Source: Bacteroidota bacterium (lineage in GTDB: Bacteria > Bacteroidota > Bacteroidia > Bacteroidales > JAAAOM01). Taken from it: 40,766 bases of DNA. Positions 8,659 to 16,578 of the stretch are shown piece by piece (the stretch's first letter is position 1; each line of letters starts with the position of its first letter). The notes beneath the pieces were generated by a model that did not search any database, was not told where the DNA came from, and was given only the letters and a program-made list of their open reading frames with translations. The position numbers and the translations under genes are program-made. The stretch spans positions 1 through 40,766 of the forward strand of contig JAAAOM010000032.1 of the NCBI GenBank assembly GCA_009908855.1. The letters are read 5' to 3'.

Positions 8659-9717
8659 TTAGCGCTGTTCATATTGTTTTTTATAATATGCTTCGTAAGC
8701 CCCGGTAATTACATTTTCCATCCATTTTTCATGGGACAAATACCAATCAACGGTTTTGGACAATCCTTCTTCAAACTGCAACGATGGTTCCCAGCCCAGT
8801 TCGCTGTATAGTTTGGTGGCATCAATGGCATAGCGCAAATCATGCCCGGCACGGTCTTTCACAAAAGTGATGAGCTTACGGGATGTTCCCTCAGGCCTGT
8901 TCAACTTGCGATCCATGACCGAACATAAAGTATGAATCAGGTCGATATTTTTCCATTCATTATTTCCGCCAATATTATAGGTTTCACCTGTTTTACCGTG
9001 GTGGAAAATAACATCAATGGCTTGTGCATGATCTTCAACATAAAGCCAATCGCGCACATTTTCACCTTTGCCGTAAACGGGTATCGTTTTGTTGTGTTTG
9101 ATATTGTTAATGGCCAGCGGAATGAGTTTTTCAGGAAATTGATTGGGCCCATAGTTGTTTGAGCAATTGGAAATTACAATCGGAAGGCCAAATGTGTGGG
9201 AATAGGCCCTTACCAGATGATCGGAACTGGCTTTTGAGGCTGAATACGGACTACGGGGATCATACGGGGTGGTTTCAAAAAAATATTCATCATCGTGTTC
9301 AAGCGATCCATAAACCTCATCGGTGGAGACATGGTAAAATATATGCCCCTCAAATTGGTTTTGCCAGGCTGTTCGGGCAGCATTTAGCAAATTAACCGTT
9401 CCTACAATATTGGTGAAAACAAATTCCATCGGACTTTCAATGGAACGGTCAACATGCGACTCGGCGGCCAAATGAATAACGCCGTTAAATGGATGCTTTT
9501 TAAACAGACTAAGCACAAAATCAGCATCGTTAATATCGCCTTTTATGAAATGATAATTATCGGCATTTTCAATGTCAGCAAGATTCTCCAGGTTGCCGGC
9601 GTAGGTTAGTTTGTCAAGGTTATAGATTTGATAATCCGGATATTTTTTTACCAATAATCGCACTACATGCGAGCCAATAAAACCGGCACCACCGGTTACC
9701 AATATATTTTTTTTCAT
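8659..9717 (-). CDS. rfbB: dTDP-glucose 4,6-dehydratase
   Basis: This short-chain dehydrogenase converts dTDP-glucose to dTDP-4-keto-6-deoxyglucose. The NAD-binding GGAGFIGS is at 9-16, the subfamily-defining STDEVYG at 131-137 (Thr132, Asp133, Glu134), and the catalytic Tyr158-x3-Lys162 in SPYSASK. SNNYGPNQFPEKLIP and the C-terminal GWEP segment fit RfbB rather than UDP-glucose 4-epimerase. The length of 352 is normal. It is the last gene of a three-gene minus-strand run, 2 bases after the acetyltransferase gene. The rfbA, rfbC and rfbD genes are not in the window, so the final sugar cannot be told from here. Confidence 0.94.
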   Translation of the reverse strand: MKKNILVTGGAGFIGSHVVRLLVKKYPDYQIYNLDKLTYAGNLENLADIENADNYHFIKGDINDADFVLSLFKKHPFNGVIHLAAESHVDRSIESPMEFVFTNIVGTVNLLNAARTAWQNQFEGHIFYHVSTDEVYGSLEHDDEYFFETTPYDPRSPYSASKASSDHLVRAYSHTFGLPIVISNCSNNYGPNQFPEKLIPLAINNIKHNKTIPVYGKGENVRDWLYVEDHAQAIDVIFHHGKTGETYNIGGNNEWKNIDLIHTLCSVMDRKLNRPEGTSRKLITFVKDRAGHDLRYAIDATKLYSELGWEPSLQFEEGLSKTVDWYLSHEKWMENVITGAYEAYYKKQYEQR

Positions 9718-9719
9718 GG

Positions 9720-10304
9720 TTATGACGTAATTTTTGAAACAGTTCTGTTTTCCAATTTATATTTTTCCTTGCTTTCAGGACATGTGGCAAGCCCGTTTTC
9801 ATCAAAATCAAGCCGGTGCCCGTATTCACTCATCCATCCGGCATGACGCGCCGGATTGCCAATTACAAGTGCATAATCAGGCACATCTTTCGTAACCACG
9901 GCACCAGCCCCGATAAAAGCATATCTGCCAATGGTATGGCCACAAATAACGGTGGCATTGGCACCTATGCTTGCACCTTTTTTGATGAGCGTTTTTTCAT
10001 ATTGATCCCGGCGTATAACGGCGCTGCGCGGATTGGTGATATTCGTGAATACCATGCTTGGTCCCAGAAATACATCATCCTCACAAATTACGCCGGTATA
10101 AATAGATACATTATTTTGTACTTTCACATTATTGCCCAGTTCTGCTTGTGGCGATACCACTACATTCTGTCCCATGTTGCACTTATTGCCAATTTTACAA
10201 TTTGACATGATATGACTAAAATGCCATATTTTTGTGCCATCGCCAATTTTGCATCCTTCATCAATTACAGCAGTTTCGTGCGCAAAATACGAGTTGTTTT
10301 GCAT
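9720..10304 (-). CDS. Left-handed beta-helix N-acetyltransferase, WbpD/WlbB-like (UDP-3-amino-sugar)
   Basis: The 194-residue protein consists of hexapeptide repeats of a left-handed beta helix (for example CKIGDGTKIWHFSHI, CKIGNKCNMGQNV). Landmarks of the WbpD/WlbB group are present: VQNNVSIYTGV, GPSMVFTNITNPRS, the KKGASIGANATVICG coil, and the tail GWMSEYGHRL followed by a Cys-Pro. Known members acetylate the 3-amino group of UDP-2-acetamido-3-amino-2,3-dideoxy-glucuronate on the route to di-N-acetylated uronic acids of O-antigens. The aminotransferase directly upstream fits the step before. FdtC-type acetylation of a dTDP-3-amino-6-deoxy sugar is an alternative, given rfbB next door. Confidence 0.86.
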   Translation of the reverse strand: MQNNSYFAHETAVIDEGCKIGDGTKIWHFSHIMSNCKIGNKCNMGQNVVVSPQAELGNNVKVQNNVSIYTGVICEDDVFLGPSMVFTNITNPRSAVIRRDQYEKTLIKKGASIGANATVICGHTIGRYAFIGAGAVVTKDVPDYALVIGNPARHAGWMSEYGHRLDFDENGLATCPESKEKYKLENRTVSKITS

Positions 10305-10311
10305 AAGGCTA

Positions 10312-11439
10312 TTAAATAAAAAAGTTAATAATGGTTTGGGTTATAAATTCAAGTTCTTCTTCGGTAAGTTCGGTATGCATGGGAATAGAAATCACCTGGT
10401 GGCATAACTGATTGGTGACCGGGTATTGTGTATCATCAAAAGCATATTGTTTATAGGCGGGTTGCGCATGAAGCGGCGACGGATAATAGATCATTCCCGG
10501 AATGCCCTTTTCTTTTAGATAATTTTGCAGTTCATTTCTTTTTTGATTAGCGATTTTGAGTGTGTACTGATGAAAAATATGCCGGGAATGTGAATTTCTG
10601 AATGGTGTTGAGATTTCATCTATACTTTCAAAAGCAAAATCATAAAAATCAGCCGCAATTCGACGTTTCTGGTTATAATGATCAAGATACCTGAGTTTGA
10701 TCCGCAATATGGCGGCCTGTATGGCATCCAGCCTGGAATTCACACCGATCGTCTGATAATAGTATTGCTTTTTCATGCCGTGGTTGGCAATCGACCTCAC
10801 CAACTCAGCATATTTATCATTATTTGTGTAAACAGCGCCACCATCGCCAAAACAACCCAAATTTTTTGAAGGAAAAAAGGAGGTCGTACCTAAATCCCCA
10901 ATCGTACCTGCTTTAGTTGTTTTACCGTCCGCAAATACATAATCAGCACCCAGCGCCTGGGCCGTATCTTCAATGATGCTTATATTGTTTTGTTCAGCAA
11001 TATGCTGTATTTCCGTCATATTGGCACATTGCCCGAATAAATGAACCGGGATTATGGCCTTGGTTTTTGGTGATATGGCCTTTTTGAGTGCGGACAGATT
11101 CATGGTATAGTCATCCGGGTTAACATCCGCCAATACCGGCTTAAGGCCCAATAGCGCAATTACTTCAACGGTTGCAATAAACGTAAAATCGGGTGTTATA
11201 ACTTCATCACCGGGTTGTAAACCGAGGCACATTAAGCTAATCTGAAGTGCATCAGTACCATTGGCACAGGTTATAACATGCTTAACGTTTAAATAGTCAG
11301 CCAATTCCGATTCAAAATCCTTTACCTCCGGACCCTTAATAAAGGCTGAGCTTTGGATAACCCGTTTAATGGCATCGTCGATTTCAGCTTCAACATGTTC
11401 GTATTGCCGATATAAATCGACCATTTTAATTGATGTCAT
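10312..11439 (-). CDS. DegT/DnrJ/EryC1 (WbpE/WlbC-like) sugar-nucleotide 3-aminotransferase
   Basis: This is a PLP enzyme that transfers an amino group from glutamate to a keto-sugar nucleotide. The sequence shows the cofactor loop CANGTDALQ, the EDTAQALGA segment with its PLP-contacting Asp, and the Schiff-base lysine in TTSFFPSKNLG (Lys192 from the chosen start). A long in-frame extension to a TTG at 11457 exists; I take the ATG at 11439 (375 residues). The ATG at 11424, which begins MVDLYRQYE, is also possible because homologues usually start just before an (I/V)DL motif. The acetyltransferase follows after 7 bases, so the pair likely performs consecutive amination and acetylation at C3. 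Confidence 0.9.
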   Translation of the reverse strand: MTSIKMVDLYRQYEHVEAEIDDAIKRVIQSSAFIKGPEVKDFESELADYLNVKHVITCANGTDALQISLMCLGLQPGDEVITPDFTFIATVEVIALLGLKPVLADVNPDDYTMNLSALKKAISPKTKAIIPVHLFGQCANMTEIQHIAEQNNISIIEDTAQALGADYVFADGKTTKAGTIGDLGTTSFFPSKNLGCFGDGGAVYTNNDKYAELVRSIANHGMKKQYYYQTIGVNSRLDAIQAAILRIKLRYLDHYNQKRRIAADFYDFAFESIDEISTPFRNSHSRHIFHQYTLKIANQKRNELQNYLKEKGIPGMIYYPSPLHAQPAYKQYAFDDTQYPVTNQLCHQVISIPMHTELTEEELEFITQTIINFFI

Positions 11440-11612
11440 GCGTGTTAAATTTACCAACGAAAATAATTAATTAATTAGGTATTCGGGCATTCATCGTTGA
11501 AAAATCCCGTGAATTCTGTTGATAACTCGGTTTGTGCTGACTGAATGAGGCGCTTTTTAAAACAAATAATTCCTTATTTTTCGCCTTTAAGAATTGCATA
11601 AAAATACAATAG

Positions 11613-12602
11613 ATGCATGATATCGGGAAATATTTAAAACATTTACTGGTGGTTGAGAATACTGTGAGTCTGCCCGGTATTGGTGGGTTTGTTAAGCAGT
11701 ATAAGGAGGCAGATGTGAGCAGGCTGAAGAAAAATATTAGTCCGCCATTAAAAACCATCTCATTTAATAAATACCTGGGTGATGAAAATGATGTGCTTGT
11801 TAAGTATATCATGGATCAGGAAAAAATAACCGAGCCGGATGCACGTAAAAAGACGGAAGGTTTTCTGACGGAGATTAAAAAAAACCTGGAAGAAAATGGC
11901 CAGGTTATGATAGATGGAGTGGGGGAACTGAAAAAAAAAGCATCAGGTGAGGTGGTATTTGAAAGTAATATTGCCGATGAAGAGTTGGCTGATAATTTTG
12001 GCCTGACATTATTGGAGATTGATGTGCCTGAAAAACCCGGAAACAGCGAAAAAACAGAAGACTCAAAACCGGTAAATACAAATAAGAAAACAAAAAATAC
12101 GCATCAACAAAGGAATACCGTAGTGTTGGTTGTGGCCATTGCCATAGTGCTGTTGGCGCCTGTGGTCTATTTTGTAATTGTAAAAACCGATTTATTTGAC
12201 CGAACAACAAAAACAAATCTGGTTGATGAGGTAGAAAAAGAAGTTGAGCAAATTGAGAAAGAGCAACAGGAATATGCCGATTCAATTGATAAGGTGCTTG
12301 AGCAAAAACTCAACCAGCTAACCCAAAAAGGAAAAGCATTAAAACCCGGAATGGAAGCGGATAATTATTACGACCAATTCGATCGCTTTTACCTGGTGGC
12401 AGGAAGTTTCGAGAATTATAAATTTGCCGAGGAGTTAAAAAACAATCTCATCAATAAGGGCTATAGCGATGCTGATATCGTATCATCAAACGGACTTTAC
12501 CGGGTAACCATTACCAGCTATACCGACCGCAAGATAGCCCTGGAGCGGTTGAATGAATTGCGCCGGGATTATAATTCGAATGTGTGGGTCCTGAGTATAT
12601 AG
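11613..12602 (+). CDS. HU-CCDC81-like and SPOR domain membrane protein
   Basis: The 329-residue protein has three parts. Residues about 1-135 resemble the two prokaryotic HU-CCDC81 domains: ENTVSLPGIGGFV in the first and GQVMIDGVGELKKK in the second. One transmembrane helix lies at about 172-190 (VLVVAIAIVLLAPVVYFVIV). After an acidic coiled stretch (EVEKEVEQIEKEQQE), residues about 255-329 form a SPOR domain (FYLVAGSFENYKFAEELKNN to VWVLSI). SPOR domains bind peptidoglycan stripped of stem peptides, often at the division septum. The topology thus places a HU-like domain in the cytoplasm and a wall-binding domain in the periplasm. It stands alone between oppositely oriented genes. Its function is not established. 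Confidence 0.87.
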   Translation: MHDIGKYLKHLLVVENTVSLPGIGGFVKQYKEADVSRLKKNISPPLKTISFNKYLGDENDVLVKYIMDQEKITEPDARKKTEGFLTEIKKNLEENGQVMIDGVGELKKKASGEVVFESNIADEELADNFGLTLLEIDVPEKPGNSEKTEDSKPVNTNKKTKNTHQQRNTVVLVVAIAIVLLAPVVYFVIVKTDLFDRTTKTNLVDEVEKEVEQIEKEQQEYADSIDKVLEQKLNQLTQKGKALKPGMEADNYYDQFDRFYLVAGSFENYKFAEELKNNLINKGYSDADIVSSNGLYRVTITSYTDRKIALERLNELRRDYNSNVWVLSI

Positions 12603-12732
12603 GGAAGCTAAGAAAATACCAAAAATCAATAATCAAATTACAAATAACTTCCAATTAACAATATCCAATGCACCAATTGTCGTTCGGATGATTCATGCCA
12701 AATTACGAATATGAGATATCCCTATATTAATT

Positions 12733-12757
12733 AAAAAAACCACCTTGGAAACGGTGG
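12733..12757 (-). terminator. Rho-independent terminator of manC
   Basis: Read on the minus strand: CCACC, an 8-base loop, GGTGG, then seven T. It starts about 30 bases after the manC stop. The stem is short but the T-run is good. Confidence 0.72.
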
Positions 12758-12787
12758 CTATAAAGATGTTTTATCCGGAAGGAGGGA

Positions 12788-13882
12788 TCAAATATATCCT
12801 TCCCCTTTTTTCATTTTCACATCATTCACAAAATTTTTGATCTTTTGTTCATCCTGTTTTTTACATATCAATAATGTGTTGTCGGATTCTACCACAATAT
12901 AATCATCCAGTCCCTGAACAACAACCACTTTGTTGTTGGGCACATTAATCAGGCAATTGGAATTGTCATAATTAAATACACTATCACCCACCACTACATT
13001 ATTCTTTTCATCTTTATTTAACCGGTCATACAACGAACCCCAGGTACCCAGATCAGACCAGCCAAAGTCGGAGCACAGAACATGCACATTATCCGCTTTT
13101 TCCATCACCCCATAATCGATAGATATATTCCTGCAACTCGGATATGTTTGATCGATAAAATCCTGCTCATCCGGGGTATAATACTTGTCCATTCCTTCCT
13201 GAAACAATGAATCCACTTCGGGAAGGTATTTCTGAAATGCATTCATGATGGTTTTAAGCGACCAGAAAAACATACCTGAATTCCAAAAGAAATCACCGCT
13301 TTCATAAAAAACCTTAGCCATTTTATGGTCTGGCTTCTCGGTAAATGTTTTTACTTCTCTGAATGATTCGTTCAGTACAATCTTTTCGTTGCTGCCATTC
13401 ACCTGTATATATCCATATCCGGTTTCCGGCCGACCGGGTTGAATGCCCAGGGTAAGCAATACATCATTGTGGTGCACATACTCAAGTCCTTTTTTAAGTA
13501 CGTCAATAAATGCATCTTCTTTTTCAATCACATGGTCAGAGGGAGCGACCACAATTTGTGCTTCCGGATTTTGTTTCAGTATTTTATAATTGGCATAAGC
13601 AATACAGGGAGCCGTGTTTCTGCGCATTGGTTCGCCAAGCACCTGTTCTTTCTTCAAAGCAGGTAATTGTTCCAATACCAAATCGGTATATCTGTCGTTG
13701 GTAACAATAATAATATTTTCAGGGGGTAATATTCTGGTAAACCGGTCGAAGGTTTGTTGGAGCAATGATTTTCCGACATTTAATATATCCAGGAATTGTT
13801 TCGGACGATCAGTTGTGCTAAGCGGCCAAAAACGGCTGCCGATACCGCCTGCCATAATAACGCAGTAATAATTTGAATTCAT
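12788..13882 (-). CDS. manC: Mannose-1-phosphate guanylyltransferase
   Basis: ManC makes GDP-mannose from mannose 1-phosphate and GTP, feeding mannose- and fucose-containing surface glycans. The nucleotidyltransferase signature GGIGSRFWPLS is at 12-22, followed by RPKQF at 26-30. Further family blocks are APSDHVIEK, ETGYGYIQ, FTEKPDHKMA, WNSGMFFW and the Asp-containing FGWSDLGTWGSLY. At 364 residues it holds the pyrophosphorylase domain only; the C-terminal phosphomannose isomerase part found in bifunctional homologues is absent. It is a single gene with its own promoter-like box (13918-13925) and terminator (12733-12757). Confidence 0.94.
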   Translation of the reverse strand: MNSNYYCVIMAGGIGSRFWPLSTTDRPKQFLDILNVGKSLLQQTFDRFTRILPPENIIIVTNDRYTDLVLEQLPALKKEQVLGEPMRRNTAPCIAYANYKILKQNPEAQIVVAPSDHVIEKEDAFIDVLKKGLEYVHHNDVLLTLGIQPGRPETGYGYIQVNGSNEKIVLNESFREVKTFTEKPDHKMAKVFYESGDFFWNSGMFFWSLKTIMNAFQKYLPEVDSLFQEGMDKYYTPDEQDFIDQTYPSCRNISIDYGVMEKADNVHVLCSDFGWSDLGTWGSLYDRLNKDEKNNVVVGDSVFNYDNSNCLINVPNNKVVVVQGLDDYIVVESDNTLLICKKQDEQKIKNFVNDVKMKKGEGYI

Positions 13883-13917
13883 CTTATACTAATTATGTGT
13901 TTAATATTTGAGCTTAT

Positions 13918-13925
13918 CAAAAGTA
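13918..13925 (-). promoter_or_regulatory. Putative manC promoter (-7 box)
   Basis: The minus strand reads TACTTTTG (TAnnTTTG), with TTTA (3 of 4 to TTTG) exactly 19 bases upstream at 13945-13948. The leader to the ATG at 13882 would be about 30 bases. Confidence 0.6.
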
Positions 13926-14015
13926 CTAAAAACGTATTACCTACTAAAGTGAATTTTATAAAACAACAAATTTGATCGATGAATTTCCAACGCGAACATA
14001 TTTATGCAATATTTG

Positions 14016-14023
14016 TATTTTTG
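14016..14023 (+). promoter_or_regulatory. Putative mlaE promoter (-7 box)
   Basis: TATTTTTG matches TAnnTTTG, about 60 bases before the mlaE ATG. No good TTTG is seen 19 bases upstream, so support is modest. Confidence 0.45.
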
Positions 14024-14081
14024 AATTTATTGATCTGTTTAGGGGTTGATTGTATAGGGAATAATAAACATCAAATAAACC

Positions 14082-14822
14082 ATGCGAATATTTGAAGCGA
14101 TTGGAAAGTATTTGTTATTGATGCAGAAGGTATTCGCCAAGCCTGAAAAAGCTTCTGTTTACTATAAACAAACCATCCGTGAAATGGAAAGTTTAGGGAT
14201 CAATTCAGTGGGGATTGTGATCATTATTTCCATTTTCATGGGCGCTGTAATTACCTTACAAACGCGCTATAATATTGAGACAGCCACAGTCCCGCTTTAT
14301 TTGGTGGGTTTAACAGCACGTGATTCAATGTTGCTTGAATTTTCATCAACGATGGTTGGTCTTATCCTGGCCGGTAAGGTAGGTTCCAATATTGCCTCTG
14401 AAATTGGTACCATGCGTGTCTCTGAGCAAATAGATGCGCTTGAAATTATGGGGGTTAACTCGGCCTGCTATTTGATACTTCCGAAAATAATTGCAACGGT
14501 TGTATTCAATCCGTTGCTCACCATGATTAGCATGTTTGTGGGAATAGGCGGAGGATACCTGGCCACAGTTGCCACCGGCGCACTAAGTGTATCCGATTAT
14601 GTATATGGCATTCAATATTGGTTTATACCCTTTTACATATTGTATTCGCTGTTAAAAACGGTCATATTTGCTTTTATCATTGCTACCGTACCGGCTTTTC
14701 ATGGTTATTACGTATCGGGCGGTGCCCTGGAGGTTGGCAGGGCCAGTACCCGTGGCGTGGTATACAGCAGTATATTAATTTTGTTATTTAATGTAATTCT
14801 CACCCAGTTATTGTTGGCCTAA
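14082..14822 (+). CDS. mlaE: MlaE-family ABC transporter permease
   Basis: This is the inner-membrane permease of an Mla-type phospholipid transporter (MlaE/YrbE family). The 246-residue protein has about five hydrophobic segments and the family motif region LLEFSSTMVGLILAGKVGSNIASEIGTMRVSEQIDALEIMG, in pieces from about residue 85 to 125. It ends GRASTRGVVYSSILILLFNVILTQLLL, also typical. The stop overlaps the mlaF start (TAATG), so the two are translated together. The MlaD substrate-binding partner is not in the window, so any complex must draw on a gene elsewhere. Confidence 0.93.
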   Translation: MRIFEAIGKYLLLMQKVFAKPEKASVYYKQTIREMESLGINSVGIVIIISIFMGAVITLQTRYNIETATVPLYLVGLTARDSMLLEFSSTMVGLILAGKVGSNIASEIGTMRVSEQIDALEIMGVNSACYLILPKIIATVVFNPLLTMISMFVGIGGGYLATVATGALSVSDYVYGIQYWFIPFYILYSLLKTVIFAFIIATVPAFHGYYVSGGALEVGRASTRGVVYSSILILLFNVILTQLLLA

Positions 14823-15592
14823 TGGTAGAAGTAAAAAATGTAAATAAAACGTTTGCCGGTAATCGGGTGTTATTTGATATATCAACCGTTTTTGACCGGG
14901 GTAAAACCAATCTGATTATCGGACAAAGCGGATCGGGAAAAACGGTTTTATTAAAATCGCTTGTTGGGTTGCATACAGTTGATTCAGGTGAAATATTACT
15001 GGAAAACAGAGATTTGGTTAAAATGGATTTTGGCAAACTTAAATCCATTCGCAGGGAAATGGGCATGCTGTTTCAGGGTGGAGCCCTTTTTGATTCACTT
15101 ACTGTGGAGGAAAATGTGCTGTTCCCGTTAAATCTTTTTAGCGGTATGGGCCATGAAGAGAAAATACACCGGGTGAACGAGTGTTTAAAAAGGGTGAATT
15201 TAAGGAATGTTAATCATTTATTTCCGTCTGAGCTGAGCGGAGGAATGCAAAAACGGGTAGCCATTGCCCGTGCCATCGTACAAAACCCGAAGTATCTTTT
15301 TTGTGATGAGCCCAACAGTGGACTGGACCCTAAAACTTCTATTGTTATTGATAACCTGATCAGTGATATCACGCGTGAATATAATATTACCACCATTATT
15401 AATTCACATGATATGAATTCGGTGATGGAAATAGGAGAAAAAGTGATATTTATTTATCAGGGGTATAAACACTGGGAAGGAACGAAGGATGATATTTTTA
15501 ATTCGGGCAATGAATATTTGGAAGATTTTATTTTTGCCTCGAACCTGGCCAAAAAAGTTAAAAATAAAATGAATATCCACAATCGCTCATAA
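14822..15592 (+). CDS. mlaF: MlaF-family ABC transporter ATP-binding protein
   Basis: This is the ATPase partner of the MlaE permease, expected to power phospholipid movement between the membranes. Walker A GQSGSGKT is at 34-41, the ABC signature LSGGMQ at 138-143, and Walker B YLFCDE at 158-163 followed by PNSGLDP; a switch histidine lies in INSHDMN. The length of 256 residues is normal. Oddity: the final seven codons and the stop (15569-15592, MNIHNRS) coincide with the left end of the repeat element at 15568-15773, so the native C-terminus was probably replaced by repeat-encoded residues. Those residues lie outside the catalytic core, so function should be kept. Confidence 0.94.
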   Translation: MVEVKNVNKTFAGNRVLFDISTVFDRGKTNLIIGQSGSGKTVLLKSLVGLHTVDSGEILLENRDLVKMDFGKLKSIRREMGMLFQGGALFDSLTVEENVLFPLNLFSGMGHEEKIHRVNECLKRVNLRNVNHLFPSELSGGMQKRVAIARAIVQNPKYLFCDEPNSGLDPKTSIVIDNLISDITREYNITTIINSHDMNSVMEIGEKVIFIYQGYKHWEGTKDDIFNSGNEYLEDFIFASNLAKKVKNKMNIHNRS

Positions 15593-15773
15593 TTGAAAAA
15601 AGCAATTTTCGAAAATGCCATCAAACGCTACAGTCACATAGAAGCGGAGTCGAAATGTCCTGGTAATGAGTTCTAATAACCCTTCGACTACGCTCAGGGA
15701 GACCACCTTACAAAGCATTTTCCAAAATGGCTTTTTTCCGTAATTAGTTTATGTATGATTGCGGATAATCAAT
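15568..15773. repeat. Complete ~205-bp inverted-repeat (MITE-like) element
   Basis: Outer inverted arms run from 15568 (ATGAATATCCACAATC...) through GAAAAAAGCAATTTTCG to about 15620, and on the right from GCATTTTCC at about 15713 to about 15773. Inner arms flank a conserved centre: GTCACATAGAAGCGGAGTC on the left and GACTACGCTCAGGGAGAC on the right. The second copy is at 1-149. There is no ORF, so it would need a transposase supplied in trans or is a REP-like hairpin family. It separates mlaF from the DUF134 gene and would form a strong hairpin in an mlaEF transcript. Confidence 0.8.
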
Positions 15774-15796
15774 AAAACTAATGTAAATACAGATTA

Positions 15797-16327
15797 ATGA
15801 CAAGACCCAAACGTAAACGACGCATATTATCACCTCCGCAAATGAAGGGTTTTAAACCTTTTGGAATAGCCAAAAGACAAAAGTCCATACCTACTATATC
15901 CATGTTGCATGAGGAATATGAAGCATTTCGATTGATGGATTACATGAACTTGTCGCAGGAAGAGGCTGCTCGTATTATGCGTGTTTCGCGTTCTACCATA
16001 ACCCGCATTTACGAAGAGGCAAGGATTAAAATTGCCAAAGCATTGGTTGAGTGCAGCGCCATTGTTATTGAGGGTGGTGATATTGTGGTTGAAGGTTCAT
16101 GGTTTCAATGCCAAAGCTGCTTTCAGCTTACAAAAGAACTTGGTGATAAAACGTGTCCGGTTTGTTTATCGGGTATGTTAAAACCCATACGAAATAATGA
16201 AGATATTTTCTCGGGCTACGATGAAGTTGGAGAAACAATATGTCTGCATTGTGATAAACCTATTTCGGTTGAAAATTGTCGGGACGACTGTCCGCATAAA
16301 AATCAGGAGCCCCGCCCGGATTCATGA
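15797..16327 (+). CDS. DUF134 (UPF0251) DNA-binding protein with cysteine-rich C-terminus
   Basis: Residues 1-100 match the DUF134 family: RPKRKRRI start, then a sigma-70 region 4-like helix-turn-helix (NLSQEEAARIMRVSRSTITR, about 51-70). Family members are usually about 100 residues and are thought to be transcription regulators. This one has 176. The extra C-terminal part holds C105-x2-C108...C120-x2-C123, a zinc-ribbon-like set, and a second set C149-x2-C152...C161-x3-C165. These could bind zinc or sense metal or redox state; that is inference. No nitrogenase-cofactor-like partner, often near DUF134 genes, is visible. The 3' end overlaps the convergent DUF4834 gene by 25 bases. Confidence 0.85.
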   Translation: MTRPKRKRRILSPPQMKGFKPFGIAKRQKSIPTISMLHEEYEAFRLMDYMNLSQEEAARIMRVSRSTITRIYEEARIKIAKALVECSAIVIEGGDIVVEGSWFQCQSCFQLTKELGDKTCPVCLSGMLKPIRNNEDIFSGYDEVGETICLHCDKPISVENCRDDCPHKNQEPRPDS

Positions 16328-16557
16328 TCTTTTTCATCCAATTCTTCAAAATCAATGTATTCGCCTTTGTCATCAGGTATTATTTTGTCTTTTTCGGATG
16401 GTTGATTGTTTATGTTCTGCCTTCTGTCATCCTCATCTTTCGGCATGTTTTTTTCAATGTATTTTTTGAGCAGCCAGGGCACCAAATACCGAAAGAGTAT
16501 CTGCAATACATAAATGACCAGGAGCAGAATAAGAAAGAAAAGAAAAATATTACGCAT
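16303..16557 (-). CDS. Small DUF4834-like membrane protein
   Basis: The 84-residue protein has one N-terminal transmembrane helix (about 4-24, FLFFLILLLVIYVLQILFRY), then the PWLLKKYIEKN amphipathic stretch, a charged linker, and the terminal GEYIDFEELDE motif that marks DUF4834 proteins of Bacteroidota. It is probably anchored in the inner membrane with a cytoplasmic tail. Its function is unknown. It lies 21 bases after the DUF5723 gene and may share its transcript. Its 3' end overlaps the 3' end of the DUF134 gene on the other strand. Confidence 0.8.
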   Translation of the reverse strand: MRNIFLFFLILLLVIYVLQILFRYLVPWLLKKYIEKNMPKDEDDRRQNINNQPSEKDKIIPDDKGEYIDFEELDEKDHESGRGS

Positions 16558-16578
16558 AGAAACCCTTTTCAGGCAAAG

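Noticed and set aside
11440..11457. TTG start for the aminotransferase at 11457
   Set aside because: It adds six residues absent from the family, which usually starts just before the (I/V)DL motif.
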